Below are positions 29,879 through 39,301 of a stretch of DNA of 64,000 nt, in pieces; the first letter of the stretch is position 1, and every line of letters starts with the position of its first letter. The notes under the pieces were generated by a model. The model saw only the letters and a program-made list of their open reading frames with translations, was not told where the DNA came from and did not search any database. A program made the translations under genes and the position numbers. Origin of the DNA: Exiguobacterium sp. s193 (GTDB lineage Bacteria > Bacillota > Bacilli > Exiguobacteriales > Exiguobacteriaceae); the NCBI RefSeq assembly GCF_018618755.1, contig NZ_JACSMR010000005.1:104433-168432 (forward strand), in the 5' to 3' direction.

Positions 29879-31903
29879 TTAAATCACCCCAATGCTCTTG
29901 ACTTCGATTGTCGGAATCAATTCGTTATAAGACAAAATCGGTACGTCCGGGAAGTAACGTTCCGTCAACTGACGAACAAACATCCGAATGCTTGGTGAGG
30001 CTAGGATGATTGGTTGGACACCATACCGTTCGAATTCAGTCGTGAGTTCGTTAAAGGATTCGATGAACCGTGTCGCTTTTTCAGGATCCAGTGCTAAATA
30101 ATTTCCAAACTCTGTTTTTTGAATGGCAGACTGAATCTCGATTTCCATTTCGCTCGAGACCGTAACGACATGTAACACATCGCCTTGCAGGACCTGTTCC
30201 GTAATTTGTCGGGATAAGGCTTGACGGACATACTCAGCGAGTAACTCGCTATCTTTTGTCACGGCAGCATAGTCAGCCAGCGTTTCAAAAATCAACGGTA
30301 AGTTGCGGATTGAAATTTTTTCTTTTAAGAGTTGGACGAAAACTTTTTGCAGCTCCCCAATCGTCAACAATTGTGGCGTGACTTCGTCGACCAAAATCGG
30401 ATGGGTTTCTTTTAAGTGATCGACCAATTGTTTTGTCTCTTCCCGGCCGAGTAAATCAGACGCATGTTTTTTAAGAAGCTCCGTCAAGTGCGTCGCGACG
30501 ACCGACGGCGGATCAACGACCGTATACCCAGACATTTCCGCCCGACTTCTTGTTTGTTCGTCAATCCAAAGCGCAGGCATTCCGAATGCCGGTTCAACCG
30601 TTTCAATCCCTTGAATTTCAGGGTCGTCGACTCCGGGACTCATTGCGAGGTAGTGATCGAGTAACAATTCGCCTGTCGCCATCTCGCTCCCGCGAATTTT
30701 AATCCGATAATGGTTCGGTGGAAGTTGTAAGTGATCCCGGATCCGGACGGTCGGAAGGACGAAACCAAGCTCTAGTGCCAGTTGACGCCGAATCATGACG
30801 ACCCGGTCAAGTAAATCGCCGCCCTGTGCTTCATCAGCAAGTGGAATCAATCCGTATCCGAACTCAAACTCGATCGTATCGACATTTAAAAGCGAGATGA
30901 CGGATTCGCTCGAACGCAGGTTTTCCGTCGTTTCTTCCTCGACGGCGACTTCTTCTGTCGTCGCCTTCGGTGTCCGCTTCAATTGCCAAGCAAAGAAGGC
31001 AGCGGCAGCAGCAACAGGAATCGTCACGTAGTCCGGAATCGCCGTGAACAGACCGAGTAAGAAAATCGCGCCGGCGCCAATCATGATCAATAACGGTGTC
31101 CGCGACAACTGACCGATGATGTCTTCCCCTAAATTACCGTCTGATGTCGAACGCGTGACGATGATGCCGGTTGCGACAGAAATCAACAGGGCTGGGATTT
31201 GGCTGACCAACCCGTCCCCGACCGTCAAAAGTGTATACAAGTTGATTGATTCCGTCATCGGTAACCCTTGTTGGACGACACCGATAATCATTCCGAAAAT
31301 CAAGTTAATGATGACGATGATGATGCCGGCGATTGCGTCTCCTTTAACGAACTTCGACGCACCATCCATCGCTCCGTAAAAGTCGGCTTCGGACTGGATT
31401 TTTTGTCGGCGTGTCCGTGCCTGCAGTTCATCAATCATGCCGGAGTTCAAATCAGCATCAATCGCCATCTGCTTCCCGGGCATCGCGTCCAGTGTAAACC
31501 GGGCCGAAACTTCCGAAACCCGCTCTGACCCTTTCGTAATGACGAGAAATTGGATCAAGACGAGAATCAAGAAGACGACGAAACCGACGAGGGCATTTCC
31601 TCCGACAACAAAACTGCCGAATGCTTCGATGACCTCGCCCCCGTTCCCGTTCGATAAAATTGACCGGGTCGTCGATACGTTTAACGCTAAACGAAACAAC
31701 GTAACGATGAGAAGTAAGGTTGGAAAAACTGAAAACTCAAGTGCTTCTTTGGCATTCATCGCAACGAGTAAGACCATCAAAGCGATTAAAATATTGATGA
31801 TGATTAAAAAATCGAGTAAAAATCCTGGCAGTGGAATGACTAGCATGAAGACGATCATGATGACGCCTAGCAGCACGGAAAGATCTCTTGTTGAAATGGT
31901 CAT
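29879..31903 (-). CDS. flhA: flagellar export gate protein FlhA
   Basis: 674 residues: about eight N-terminal membrane helices (from LSVLLGVIMIVFMLVIPLPG), the conserved cytoplasmic loop between helices 4 and 5 (RFTLDAMPGKQMAIDADLNS), and a long C-terminal cytoplasmic domain that docks chaperone-substrate complexes. AAAGGA precedes the ATG. Full length, between flhB and flhF. Confidence 0.98.
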   Translation of the reverse strand: MTISTRDLSVLLGVIMIVFMLVIPLPGFLLDFLIIINILIALMVLLVAMNAKEALEFSVFPTLLLIVTLFRLALNVSTTRSILSNGNGGEVIEAFGSFVVGGNALVGFVVFLILVLIQFLVITKGSERVSEVSARFTLDAMPGKQMAIDADLNSGMIDELQARTRRQKIQSEADFYGAMDGASKFVKGDAIAGIIIVIINLIFGMIIGVVQQGLPMTESINLYTLLTVGDGLVSQIPALLISVATGIIVTRSTSDGNLGEDIIGQLSRTPLLIMIGAGAIFLLGLFTAIPDYVTIPVAAAAAFFAWQLKRTPKATTEEVAVEEETTENLRSSESVISLLNVDTIEFEFGYGLIPLADEAQGGDLLDRVVMIRRQLALELGFVLPTVRIRDHLQLPPNHYRIKIRGSEMATGELLLDHYLAMSPGVDDPEIQGIETVEPAFGMPALWIDEQTRSRAEMSGYTVVDPPSVVATHLTELLKKHASDLLGREETKQLVDHLKETHPILVDEVTPQLLTIGELQKVFVQLLKEKISIRNLPLIFETLADYAAVTKDSELLAEYVRQALSRQITEQVLQGDVLHVVTVSSEMEIEIQSAIQKTEFGNYLALDPEKATRFIESFNELTTEFERYGVQPIILASPSIRMFVRQLTERYFPDVPILSYNELIPTIEVKSIGVI

Positions 31904-31917
31904 GATGCTTCATCCTT

Positions 31918-33009
31918 TCATTTTGCTTGTTTCATTTGGTAGACAAAGGCGAGTGTTTCAGCGAGTGCCTGATAAAATGATTCATCCACTGCCATACCTA
32001 TCTCTGATTTTGCGAACAAGGCCCGCGCGAGCGGACGATTTTCGATGATCGGGATGTCAGCTGCTGTCGCCTTCTCCCGAATACGGAATGCGACAGCATC
32101 TACACCTTTCGCGACAATAATCGGTGCCGCATGTTTTCCATCATCATATTGAATCGCGACCGCATAATGGGTTGGGTTCGTGATGACGACATCTGCGTTC
32201 GGAATTTCTTGCATCATCCGCCGCATCGCCATCTCCCGCTGCTGTTGCTTGATTTTTCCTTTGATTTGCGGGTCACCCTCTGTGTTTTTATGTTCATCTT
32301 TTAAATCTTGTTTACTCATCCGGATCGATTTTTCGAAATCAAATTTTTGATAGGCAAAATCTAGGACGGCGAGTGCAATCAACGCGATACTGACTGAAAG
32401 ACCAAGTAAAAAGGTTAAATGACCAATAATGGCTAAGGCATCTCCGATTGGCTCTGACGTCAAACGTGAGATTTCAACCTTGTTGTTCCATAATACGGTG
32501 CCGCTCGTCATTCCGATGACAAGCAGTTTGAAAACAGATTTTAAAAATTCGATGAGTGCTTTCATACTGACGATACGCTTCACACCTTGAAGTGGGTTAA
32601 TCCGGTCCAGTTTCGGTTGAATCGATTCAGCACTCAGCAGGAAACCAATTTGAAGGAAATTCCCTAAGACACCAATCGTGACTGCTGTCAGGAAGAACGG
32701 GGCGACCAAAATCGCCATTTGTCCAAGCATCTCAACTAAAATTTGTTGGACACGTCCTTCTTCGACGGCAACGAGAACGGAGTCCGCGCTCAGTCCCGTC
32801 TCTAACACCATCACGAACCGTTTTGCGAGAAACGGACCGAAGAAAAATAAGACAAGAAACATCGCGAACAACATTAAGCTGCTCGTTAAATCGGCTGACT
32901 TCGCAACCTGTCCTTTTTTCCTCGAATCATCACGTTTTCGCGGGGAAGCTTTTTCTGTTTTCTCACCGGCAAAATACTGAAGGTCGAGTTGTAACGGATA
33001 TCTATTCAT
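31918..33009 (-). CDS. flhB: flagellar export switch protein FlhB
   Basis: 363 residues with four membrane helices and a cytoplasmic tail containing the self-cleaving NPTH motif at residues 278-281. Cleavage and interaction with FliK switch export from rod/hook to filament substrates. AGGAGG precedes the ATG; one base separates it from fliR. A second, tail-only FlhB-like gene lies far away at 58196-58456. Confidence 0.98.
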   Translation of the reverse strand: MNRYPLQLDLQYFAGEKTEKASPRKRDDSRKKGQVAKSADLTSSLMLFAMFLVLFFFGPFLAKRFVMVLETGLSADSVLVAVEEGRVQQILVEMLGQMAILVAPFFLTAVTIGVLGNFLQIGFLLSAESIQPKLDRINPLQGVKRIVSMKALIEFLKSVFKLLVIGMTSGTVLWNNKVEISRLTSEPIGDALAIIGHLTFLLGLSVSIALIALAVLDFAYQKFDFEKSIRMSKQDLKDEHKNTEGDPQIKGKIKQQQREMAMRRMMQEIPNADVVITNPTHYAVAIQYDDGKHAAPIIVAKGVDAVAFRIREKATAADIPIIENRPLARALFAKSEIGMAVDESFYQALAETLAFVYQMKQAK

Positions 33010-33010
33010 C

Positions 33011-33778
33011 TCAACCTCCTAGTAAACGTATGGCGTCTGCGAGTACATCTTGTAACAATGGGACAAACTTTGAAATCCCTGCAATCGTCGAACCGGCCAG
33101 TAAAAACAGAATCGCATAGCCCATCAGTAGCTTCACGGAAAACCCGATTGCAAAAATGTTGAACTGCGGTGCCGTCTTCGCTAAAAAGCCAAGCGCAAGA
33201 TCGACGAGGAACAAGGACACGATGAGCGGCATCGCCATCTGAAGTGCCGTCAACATCGCAAGACCGACGACACGGACGACGAGACTCATGCCCGCCTCTC
33301 CTGAAACCGATATGGCACTCCCTGGGGGGAAGATTTGAAAGCTCGTATAAATCCCGTCCAGTAAAATCAAGTGCATGTCGGAAGCAAGTAAGACGAGTAA
33401 CGTCAACATGTAATAAAAGCGACCGATAATCGGTGACTGTCCGCCGAACATTGGATCATAGGCGGATGCCATCGCGAGACCCATCTGTAAGTCGATGATC
33501 GATCCCGCGATTTGCGGGGCATACAACAGAAAGCTCGCCAGTAATCCAAGAGCTAGACCAACGATCACTTCCGTGCCCATCCGAAAGAAAAAATCAAAGT
33601 CTTCGACGTTGACTGACGTCTTGACCGCATAACTGGCAAAGTAGGCAAGTCCAGCAGCTAAAGCTAACTTATGCTGGGCCGGTAATTGTTTGGATGAAAA
33701 TAAGGGCGCTGCGACGAGAAATCCGACAATGCGACCAAATACAAGCAAGAAGACGCTGACAAAAGACAATAACGTCAT
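33011..33778 (-). CDS. fliR: flagellar export gate protein FliR
   Basis: 255-residue integral membrane protein with about six to seven hydrophobic helices and the family segment RIVGFLVAAPLFSSKQLPAQ near the N-terminus. The start overlaps the fliQ stop by 4 bases. With FliP and FliQ it forms the helical export channel. Confidence 0.96.
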   Translation of the reverse strand: MTLLSFVSVFLLVFGRIVGFLVAAPLFSSKQLPAQHKLALAAGLAYFASYAVKTSVNVEDFDFFFRMGTEVIVGLALGLLASFLLYAPQIAGSIIDLQMGLAMASAYDPMFGGQSPIIGRFYYMLTLLVLLASDMHLILLDGIYTSFQIFPPGSAISVSGEAGMSLVVRVVGLAMLTALQMAMPLIVSLFLVDLALGFLAKTAPQFNIFAIGFSVKLLMGYAILFLLAGSTIAGISKFVPLLQDVLADAIRLLGG

Positions 33779-34047
33779 TTCCTCGAAACCTCGGCAATCT
33801 GCTTAAAGATTTCAATCGTAAATGTCTTGAGCTCCTCCATGATCCAAGGACCAAAAAAGACGAGCGCTAAAAAGACGGCAACAATTTTCGGGACGAACGA
33901 AAGCGTCTGCTCTTGAATTTGCGTCGTCGCTTGCAAAATGCTGACGAGCAGACCCACGACGAGTGAGACAAGCAAAAGCGGTGCTGAAACTTTTAACAAC
34001 GTCCAAACAGCCGAACTCGCCAGTTGAATAATCATTTCCTGCGTCAT
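33775..34047 (-). CDS. fliQ: flagellar export gate protein FliQ
   Basis: 90 residues, two membrane helices, including the conserved PLLLVSLVVGLLVSILQATT and QIQEQTLSFVPKI. The start at 34047 follows GGGAGGAACGAC; an upstream in-frame extension enters fliP and lacks a ribosome site. Confidence 0.97.
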   Translation of the reverse strand: MTQEMIIQLASSAVWTLLKVSAPLLLVSLVVGLLVSILQATTQIQEQTLSFVPKIVAVFLALVFFGPWIMEELKTFTIEIFKQIAEVSRK

Positions 34048-34058
34048 GTCGTTCCTCC

Positions 34059-34727
34059 CTACTTCATGCTGACAAGTAATGATTCGACAATTAAATGCCA
34101 ACCATCGACGAGAATGAAGAGTAATAGTTTAAACGGTAGCGCAATCATCACGGGCGGTAACATCATCATCCCCATCGACATCAATACACTCGATACGACC
34201 ATATCGATGACGAGGAACGGAATGAAAATCATGAACCCGATTTGAAACGCTGTTTTCAATTCACTGATCGCGTAAGCCGGAACTAGCGCGACAAGCGGGA
34301 TATCTTCGACTTTTTTTGGTTTTTCGTAATTCCCGTACTTTAAAAACAATTCCAAGTCGTTTGTTCGTGTATGTTTTGACATGAAGCGTTTCATCGTCCC
34401 ACCTGCCCGATCGAATGCCTCATCTTGACTGATTTTTTCATCCATGTATGGTTGAAGCGCTGTCGTGTTCAACTCTGTCAGAACAGGTGACATGACGAAT
34501 AATGTAATGAATAAGGCAAGTCCGACCAATAATTGGTTTGGAGGCGTCTGCTGCGTTCCGAGTGCCGAACGGACAAATGACAGGACGACGACGACACGTG
34601 TGAAACAGGTCATTAAAATTAATAACGACGGTGCGAGTGACAATAACGTCAGTAAGACAAGTAACTTGACGGACGTCGCTGTACCAGACGGTGTATCTAA
34701 CGAAATCAAATTTTCAATTGTCGTCAT
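34059..34727 (-). CDS. fliP: flagellar export gate protein FliP
   Basis: 222 residues. Conserved segments include the SFVRSALGTQQTPPNQLLVG region, DRAGGTMKRFM and the LVPAYAISELKTAFQIGF region. The B. subtilis-like short N-terminus lacks a long cleaved signal. It overlaps fliO by 4 bases and is followed by fliQ. Confidence 0.97.
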   Translation of the reverse strand: MTTIENLISLDTPSGTATSVKLLVLLTLLSLAPSLLILMTCFTRVVVVLSFVRSALGTQQTPPNQLLVGLALFITLFVMSPVLTELNTTALQPYMDEKISQDEAFDRAGGTMKRFMSKHTRTNDLELFLKYGNYEKPKKVEDIPLVALVPAYAISELKTAFQIGFMIFIPFLVIDMVVSSVLMSMGMMMLPPVMIALPFKLLLFILVDGWHLIVESLLVSMK

Positions 34728-35215
34728 GAACGGCCTCGTTTCTTCTGGAATTGATCAAGCTGTTGCTTAAACGATTCCAGAAAGGGCGATTCGCTTGTTG
34801 TCTGTTTCATCTCTTGCATCTCTTCAGCTGACCAATCCGTATCTGCTTCGAGCGTATCAAGCAATTCAACATTTTGTCCGACACCGACGACATAGACTTT
34901 ATCGTTGATTTGAACGAGTTGAACCGACCGATCCTTTCCAAGCGGCACACCACCAAGATGTGAGAGACGACTTGATTGTCGGACCCCTCGCGTCCGATCA
35001 TTGATTAGACGGACGGCAAGGAGAAATCCTCCGATTAATACTACGAGCACTACGATGACTTTAATTATCGTCACAATCGTCGACGACCCATCGACCTGGT
35101 GAGTTGTTGGTTCATTCTTCTTAGATGGATTCAAGTTCTCTTCTACTGTTTCTGCGCCAACTTGTGCTGAAAACAAAAACAATAGAAGACAGGTCAAGAA
35201 GGTCAGTCTTTTCAT
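34724..35215 (-). CDS. fliO: flagellar biosynthesis protein FliO (FliZ)
   Basis: 163 residues: N-terminal signal-like helix (LTFLTCLLLFLFSAQVGA), a second membrane helix (VTIIKVIVVLVVLIGGFLL) and a small cytoplasmic domain with HLGGVPLGKDRSVQLVQIND, typical of FliO. Overlaps cheY by 4 bases (ATGA) and has no clear Shine-Dalgarno of its own, so translation is probably coupled. Helps assemble the FliP complex. Confidence 0.93.
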   Translation of the reverse strand: MKRLTFLTCLLLFLFSAQVGAETVEENLNPSKKNEPTTHQVDGSSTIVTIIKVIVVLVVLIGGFLLAVRLINDRTRGVRQSSRLSHLGGVPLGKDRSVQLVQINDKVYVVGVGQNVELLDTLEADTDWSAEEMQEMKQTTSESPFLESFKQQLDQFQKKRGRS

Positions 35216-35577
35216 GACGAAACAGTTTTCGAAACGGCTTCGAGTACACGGTCAGCTTGGAACGGTTTGACGATAAAGTCTTTTGCACCAGCTTGAATCG
35301 CATCGATGACCATCGACTGTTGTCCCATCGCTGAACACATGATGACTTTAGCTGCCGGGTTAAACGCTTTGATTTCTTTAAGAGCTGAAATGCCATCCAT
35401 TTCTGGCATCGTGATATCGAGTGTCACAAGATCCGGTGTCAACTCTTTGTATTTCGCCACAGCTTCGCGACCATTTTCTGCCTCACCGACAACGTCATAC
35501 CCATTCTTCGATAAAATTTCCTTAATCATCATTCGCATGAAAGCTGCATCATCTACGATCAAAACTTTTGCACTCAT
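35212..35577 (-). CDS. cheY: chemotaxis response regulator CheY
   Basis: 121-residue single receiver domain. The acidic pocket is D9/D10, the phosphoacceptor D54 (TLDITMPEMDG) and K104 (FIVKPF); a serine (S82, CSAMGQQ) takes the switch Thr/Ser position. AGGAGG precedes the start. It sits between fliY and fliO, as in B. subtilis. CheY-P is the output to FliM/FliY. Confidence 0.98.
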   Translation of the reverse strand: MSAKVLIVDDAAFMRMMIKEILSKNGYDVVGEAENGREAVAKYKELTPDLVTLDITMPEMDGISALKEIKAFNPAAKVIMCSAMGQQSMVIDAIQAGAKDFIVKPFQADRVLEAVSKTVSS

Positions 35578-35589
35578 CCTATTTCCTCC

Positions 35590-36750
35590 TTAGAACATCC
35601 GTAGACGTTCTTTTGTATTTACGATTTCTGTAATCCGTACTCCAAAGTTTTCTTCAATGACTACGACTTCACCTGTCGCAATCAATGTATTGTTGACAAA
35701 TACATCAACCGGCTCTCCAGCCAACTTATCAAGTTCGATGATCGAACCTTGTGTTAACTCCAGTATGTCACGCACGGAACGGCGTGTCCGACCTAATTCG
35801 ACCGTCACATTTAACGGTACATCGTATAGCATGCCGATATTACCGGGTACACCTTCTTGTTGGACATCGCCGAACTGTCCAAACTGAACCGGGCTCACAC
35901 CGACAGGTTCTTTCTTCGGCTCAACCGGTGTTTCATAACGTGGTTCTTCGTACTGTGGTGCTTGTTGCTGCGGTGCTTGTTGCCGCGGTGCTTCATGTTG
36001 TGGTTGCTGCGTCTGTTGCACCGGTTCACTTGCGGCACTGTTTGCTTCTTCACTCGTCGTCGTACTTGCACTAAATAACTTCTGAATCAACTGTTTAGAA
36101 AATTCGAGTGGTGCGAGTTGGACGATTTTTGAATCAATCAACGTGCCAATCTTTAAATCAAACTCGATGATGACCATGCTTTCCCATAACGAAAAGCTGT
36201 CGACGATACTTTTCTCTTGAGAGAAGTCAAATACTTCGACTGCCGGTGGTGAAATATCAATCCGCATCGAGAAGACGGTCGACATCGATGTTGCGGCGGC
36301 ACCCATCATTTGATTCATCGCTTCTTGGACAGCTGAAAGGGCAATCGGTTCCATTTCGTGATCCTCATCAATCGTCCCGTCGCCACCCATCATCAAGTTG
36401 GCGATGACGGACGCATCACGTTGCGTTAAAATCAAAACATTTTCGCCTTTAAAACCTTCTGTGTATCCGACGCGTAAGGCAACGTGTGGGATTGGATAAC
36501 GACTGCGTAATTCTTCCATCGTAATCATCCGGACGTGCGGTGTCGTGATTTCGACCTTTTGGTTCAATAATGCAGACAAAGCGGTTGCCGAGTTACCGAG
36601 TGAAATATTTCCTACTTCACCAAGTGCGTCAATTTCCATATCATCCAGTTCTTCGGTTTCATCGGGTGAACTCGTGTCAGCCGACTCTTCAGGCGACGGG
36701 GTCCCACGTAGTAACGCGTCGATTTCATCTTGCGAAAGCATATCGCTCAT
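35590..36750 (-). CDS. fliY: flagellar switch protein and CheY-P phosphatase FliY
   Basis: 386 residues. It has an N-terminal CheY-P-binding peptide (MLSQDEIDALLRG, nearly the same as in FliM), a CheC-like phosphatase domain with two sites (EIDALGEVGNISLGN and VQEAMNQMMGAA), then a long Gln/Pro-rich linker (QTQQPQHEAPRQQAPQQQAP) and a C-terminal SpoA domain for the C-ring. The ATG at 36750 follows GGAGG; the upstream extension overlaps fliM. It hydrolyses CheY-P at the motor. Confidence 0.97.
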   Translation of the reverse strand: MSDMLSQDEIDALLRGTPSPEESADTSSPDETEELDDMEIDALGEVGNISLGNSATALSALLNQKVEITTPHVRMITMEELRSRYPIPHVALRVGYTEGFKGENVLILTQRDASVIANLMMGGDGTIDEDHEMEPIALSAVQEAMNQMMGAAATSMSTVFSMRIDISPPAVEVFDFSQEKSIVDSFSLWESMVIIEFDLKIGTLIDSKIVQLAPLEFSKQLIQKLFSASTTTSEEANSAASEPVQQTQQPQHEAPRQQAPQQQAPQYEEPRYETPVEPKKEPVGVSPVQFGQFGDVQQEGVPGNIGMLYDVPLNVTVELGRTRRSVRDILELTQGSIIELDKLAGEPVDVFVNNTLIATGEVVVIEENFGVRITEIVNTKERLRMF

Positions 36751-36751
36751 G

Positions 36752-37735
36752 TTATTCCTCCTCAATTCGTTGTATGACTTGTAATGCGAGATGCTTCCCA
36801 TTCAGACCAGGTCGCGCTTTGAACATTTTCCGATCATCGACATATAACTCAACCGCGTCGGATGTACGTGTCTTCAGGGACAGGCAGTCGCCTACCTCGA
36901 GGTGTAACAATTCTCCAAACGACAGTTCTGTTTGGCCGAGCACTGCTTTCAAATCGACGATGGACCCCATCAACTGGTTTTGCATCTGTTCAGACGCTTT
37001 GTTGCCAACTGATTTCTGTTTTTCTTGTTGCATCCAAAAATGACTCGACAGTTTTGGGATGATGGGTTCAAGGGTCACGAATGGTAAACATACATTAAGC
37101 GTCCCGCTGACCTCTCCGACCGTCACGTAAATCGACACGAGGATGACCGTTTCGTTCGGTGAGACGAGTTGAAGAAATTGTGGATTGATTTCTAAGTCAT
37201 CATATTCTGCTTCTACCTCTGTGATGGATTCCCACGCATCACCGTATTGAACGAAAGCCCGCTTAAATAATTGTGTTAAAATCTTTGTTTCGATTTCAGT
37301 CAGGTTTTCAATCTTATTCATCCCCTCACCCGGTCCGCCTAACAGACGATCAAGCATTGCGTAAGCGATCGTCGGATTGACTTCGAAGATGACTTTTCCA
37401 TCGAGAGGGTGCAAATTTACTAAATTAATCAGTGTCATGTTTGGAATGGAATGAATGAATTCGTCGTATGGTAACTGCTCGACCGTATTGACCGTAAACT
37501 GGACATACGTTCGAAGTTGGGCTGAAAAATGTGTCGTCAGCACGCGTGCGAATTGCTCATGGATACGAGTCAAATTGCGCATTTGATCTTTTGAGAAGCG
37601 AAGCGCCCGTTTGAAATCATAGACTTTGACACGGCGTTCTTCTTCTTGACTTCGGATTTCCTCGACTTCCATATCTCCGCTCGAAATGGCTGATAGCAAG
37701 GCGTCAATTTCGTGTTGTGATAATACTTCGCTCAT
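36752..37735 (-). CDS. fliM: flagellar motor switch protein FliM
   Basis: 327 residues: an N-terminal CheY-P-binding motif (LSQHEIDALLSAIS), a middle CheC-like domain without phosphatase residues (IFEVNPTIAYAMLDRLLGGPG), and a C-terminal SpoA domain. GAGGTGG precedes the ATG. It forms the C-ring with FliG and FliY. Confidence 0.98.
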   Translation of the reverse strand: MSEVLSQHEIDALLSAISSGDMEVEEIRSQEEERRVKVYDFKRALRFSKDQMRNLTRIHEQFARVLTTHFSAQLRTYVQFTVNTVEQLPYDEFIHSIPNMTLINLVNLHPLDGKVIFEVNPTIAYAMLDRLLGGPGEGMNKIENLTEIETKILTQLFKRAFVQYGDAWESITEVEAEYDDLEINPQFLQLVSPNETVILVSIYVTVGEVSGTLNVCLPFVTLEPIIPKLSSHFWMQQEKQKSVGNKASEQMQNQLMGSIVDLKAVLGQTELSFGELLHLEVGDCLSLKTRTSDAVELYVDDRKMFKARPGLNGKHLALQVIQRIEEE

Positions 37736-37744
37736 GCTGCCACC

Positions 37745-38194
37745 TCACTGGATGATTTTTTTCGTCGTATAGACGCGTTGAACATCGCCCTCTTGAAGAA
37801 GTTTCTTGAATTGACCACGTAATTTTTCTTCAAGCTTTGCCATGTCTTGTTTTGAATCTAAATCCTGTTTTTTCATCGATGCTAAATCACCCAGAATGAT
37901 GTTGTTGATTTGGAACTTCCGCAGTTCAAGCTCTTCTTTCGTCGCCACATCGTCCGTGACAATCGTGAACTGAACGTTTAGAAACCGCTCATCGGCGATG
38001 TTCGTCGTCAAGTCATCCGTTTGAAAACTCCGTTCTTCGAGTTCAGCACCAGTCGGTTGTTCGACCTTCGCCTCTGTCTCATCCCCTGCTAACAGATATT
38101 TCGACAACATATATCCTGCACCAATCATCATCAGGGCTACGATGACCATAATCAATGGAATTTTTAACTTACTCTTCTTCTTTTCTTCTGCCAT
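37745..38194 (-). CDS. fliL: flagellar basal body protein FliL
   Basis: 149 residues with a basic N-terminal tail, one membrane helix (IPLIMVIVALMMIGAGYML) and a periplasm-equivalent domain that begins after an acidic stretch. FliL surrounds the stator and supports torque. The gene starts inside swrD (26-base overlap), whose DNA supplies the AGGAGG for fliL. Confidence 0.95.
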   Translation of the reverse strand: MAEEKKKSKLKIPLIMVIVALMMIGAGYMLSKYLLAGDETEAKVEQPTGAELEERSFQTDDLTTNIADERFLNVQFTIVTDDVATKEELELRKFQINNIILGDLASMKKQDLDSKQDMAKLEEKLRGQFKKLLQEGDVQRVYTTKKIIQ

Positions 38195-38405
38195 CTTCGA
38201 GCCTCCTAATGCTGTTCAAGCCCGCTAAACCGATTTGTTGGTAAAAATCGATTGTTGCCGCTTTTACCTCTTCCAATGATTCTTTGACGATGTAGGTTTG
38301 TCCTCCAACAAGTTGAATTGTCGTGTCCGGTGTCGCACGAACCGATTCAATTAAAATCGCATTCAGCACGAGTGACGCTTCACGCAACGTCGTCAAAGTA
38401 ATCAT
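38169..38405 (-). CDS. swrD: FlbD-family swarming motility protein SwrD
   Basis: 78 residues with the FlbD motif LNAILIESVRATPDTTIQLVGG followed by KESLEEV. In B. subtilis SwrD raises flagellar torque and is needed for swarming. It overlaps flgE by 4 bases upstream and fliL by 26 bases downstream, an unusually deep overlap that makes its last codons carry the fliL ribosome site. Confidence 0.93.
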   Translation of the reverse strand: MITLTTLREASLVLNAILIESVRATPDTTIQLVGGQTYIVKESLEEVKAATIDFYQQIGLAGLNSIRRLEDGRRKEEE

Positions 38406-39301
38406 CGTTTCAGGTTAACAAGTTCTTCTAAAATTTGGTCGGACGTCGTAATGATTCGTGTATTCGCCTGGAACCCACGTTGCGCAATAATCATTTCCGT
38501 GAATTCTTCCGACAAATCAACGTTCGACATCTCGAGCGTACCGGATGTCAATTGTCCGAGTCCGTTCGTACTTGGTGTCCCCGTTGCAGCGACTCCTGAG
38601 TTTTGCGAAGCAGAAAATAAGTTAACACCGGATTTTTCAAGACCACCGGGGTTCGCGAAGTTCGCCATCGAGACATATCCGACACGTTGTAAGCCGCCTG
38701 TCGCATCGACGAATGTGACTAATCCATCTTTCCCGATTGCCAAGTTTTGGGCACCGGTCGGGATTTGGAGTTTCATGTAGCCATTGTTCACTTTATTTGT
38801 GATTTGACCAGTCGCTGGATTGTATGTGTTTGCTGGCAAGTTTGCCTGATCTGCAGGTGGTTGTCCCGGGTTTGCTGGTGGTGGATCTGAGAGACCAATC
38901 AAATAGTTCCCGTCCCCGGTAACGATATTTCCTTGTAGGTCCGTATAGAAGTTCCCTGAACGTGAGTAACGAACGCCGTCCGCCGTTAAGACTTGATAAA
39001 ACCCTTCACCCGAAATCCCGACGTCGAGTGTCCGTCCTGTATTTTGAAGCGCGCCCTGGTTATAGACATTATCGACCGTCGACATCGACGCCCCGAGTCC
39101 GACTTGTTTCGGGTTTGTTCCCCCGACGCCGCCGCCTGCTCCTGAAGCTGAACCGACCGATTGGTTAACAAGGTCTTTAAACGTAACCCGACCTTTTTTG
39201 TACCCGAACGTATTGACGTTTGCGATGTTATTCCCGACGACGTCAAGCTTTGTCTGGAAGTTCTTTAACCCACTGATTCCTGAATACATTGAACGTAACA
39301 T
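38402..39301 (-). CDS. flgE: flagellar hook protein FlgE
   Basis: 299 residues. The rod/hook N-terminal signature LRSMYSGISGLKNFQTKLDV is followed by NNIANVNTFGYKKGRVTF, and the C-terminal helix contains FTEMIIAQRGFQANTRIITT. The middle carries a Pro/Ala/Gln-rich insertion (DPPPANPGQPPADQANLPAN) in the exposed domain. AAAGGAGG precedes the ATG. Similar in size to the B. subtilis hook protein once called FlgG. Polymerises into the hook after export. Confidence 0.96.
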   Translation of the reverse strand: MLRSMYSGISGLKNFQTKLDVVGNNIANVNTFGYKKGRVTFKDLVNQSVGSASGAGGGVGGTNPKQVGLGASMSTVDNVYNQGALQNTGRTLDVGISGEGFYQVLTADGVRYSRSGNFYTDLQGNIVTGDGNYLIGLSDPPPANPGQPPADQANLPANTYNPATGQITNKVNNGYMKLQIPTGAQNLAIGKDGLVTFVDATGGLQRVGYVSMANFANPGGLEKSGVNLFSASQNSGVAATGTPSTNGLGQLTSGTLEMSNVDLSEEFTEMIIAQRGFQANTRIITTSDQILEELVNLKR

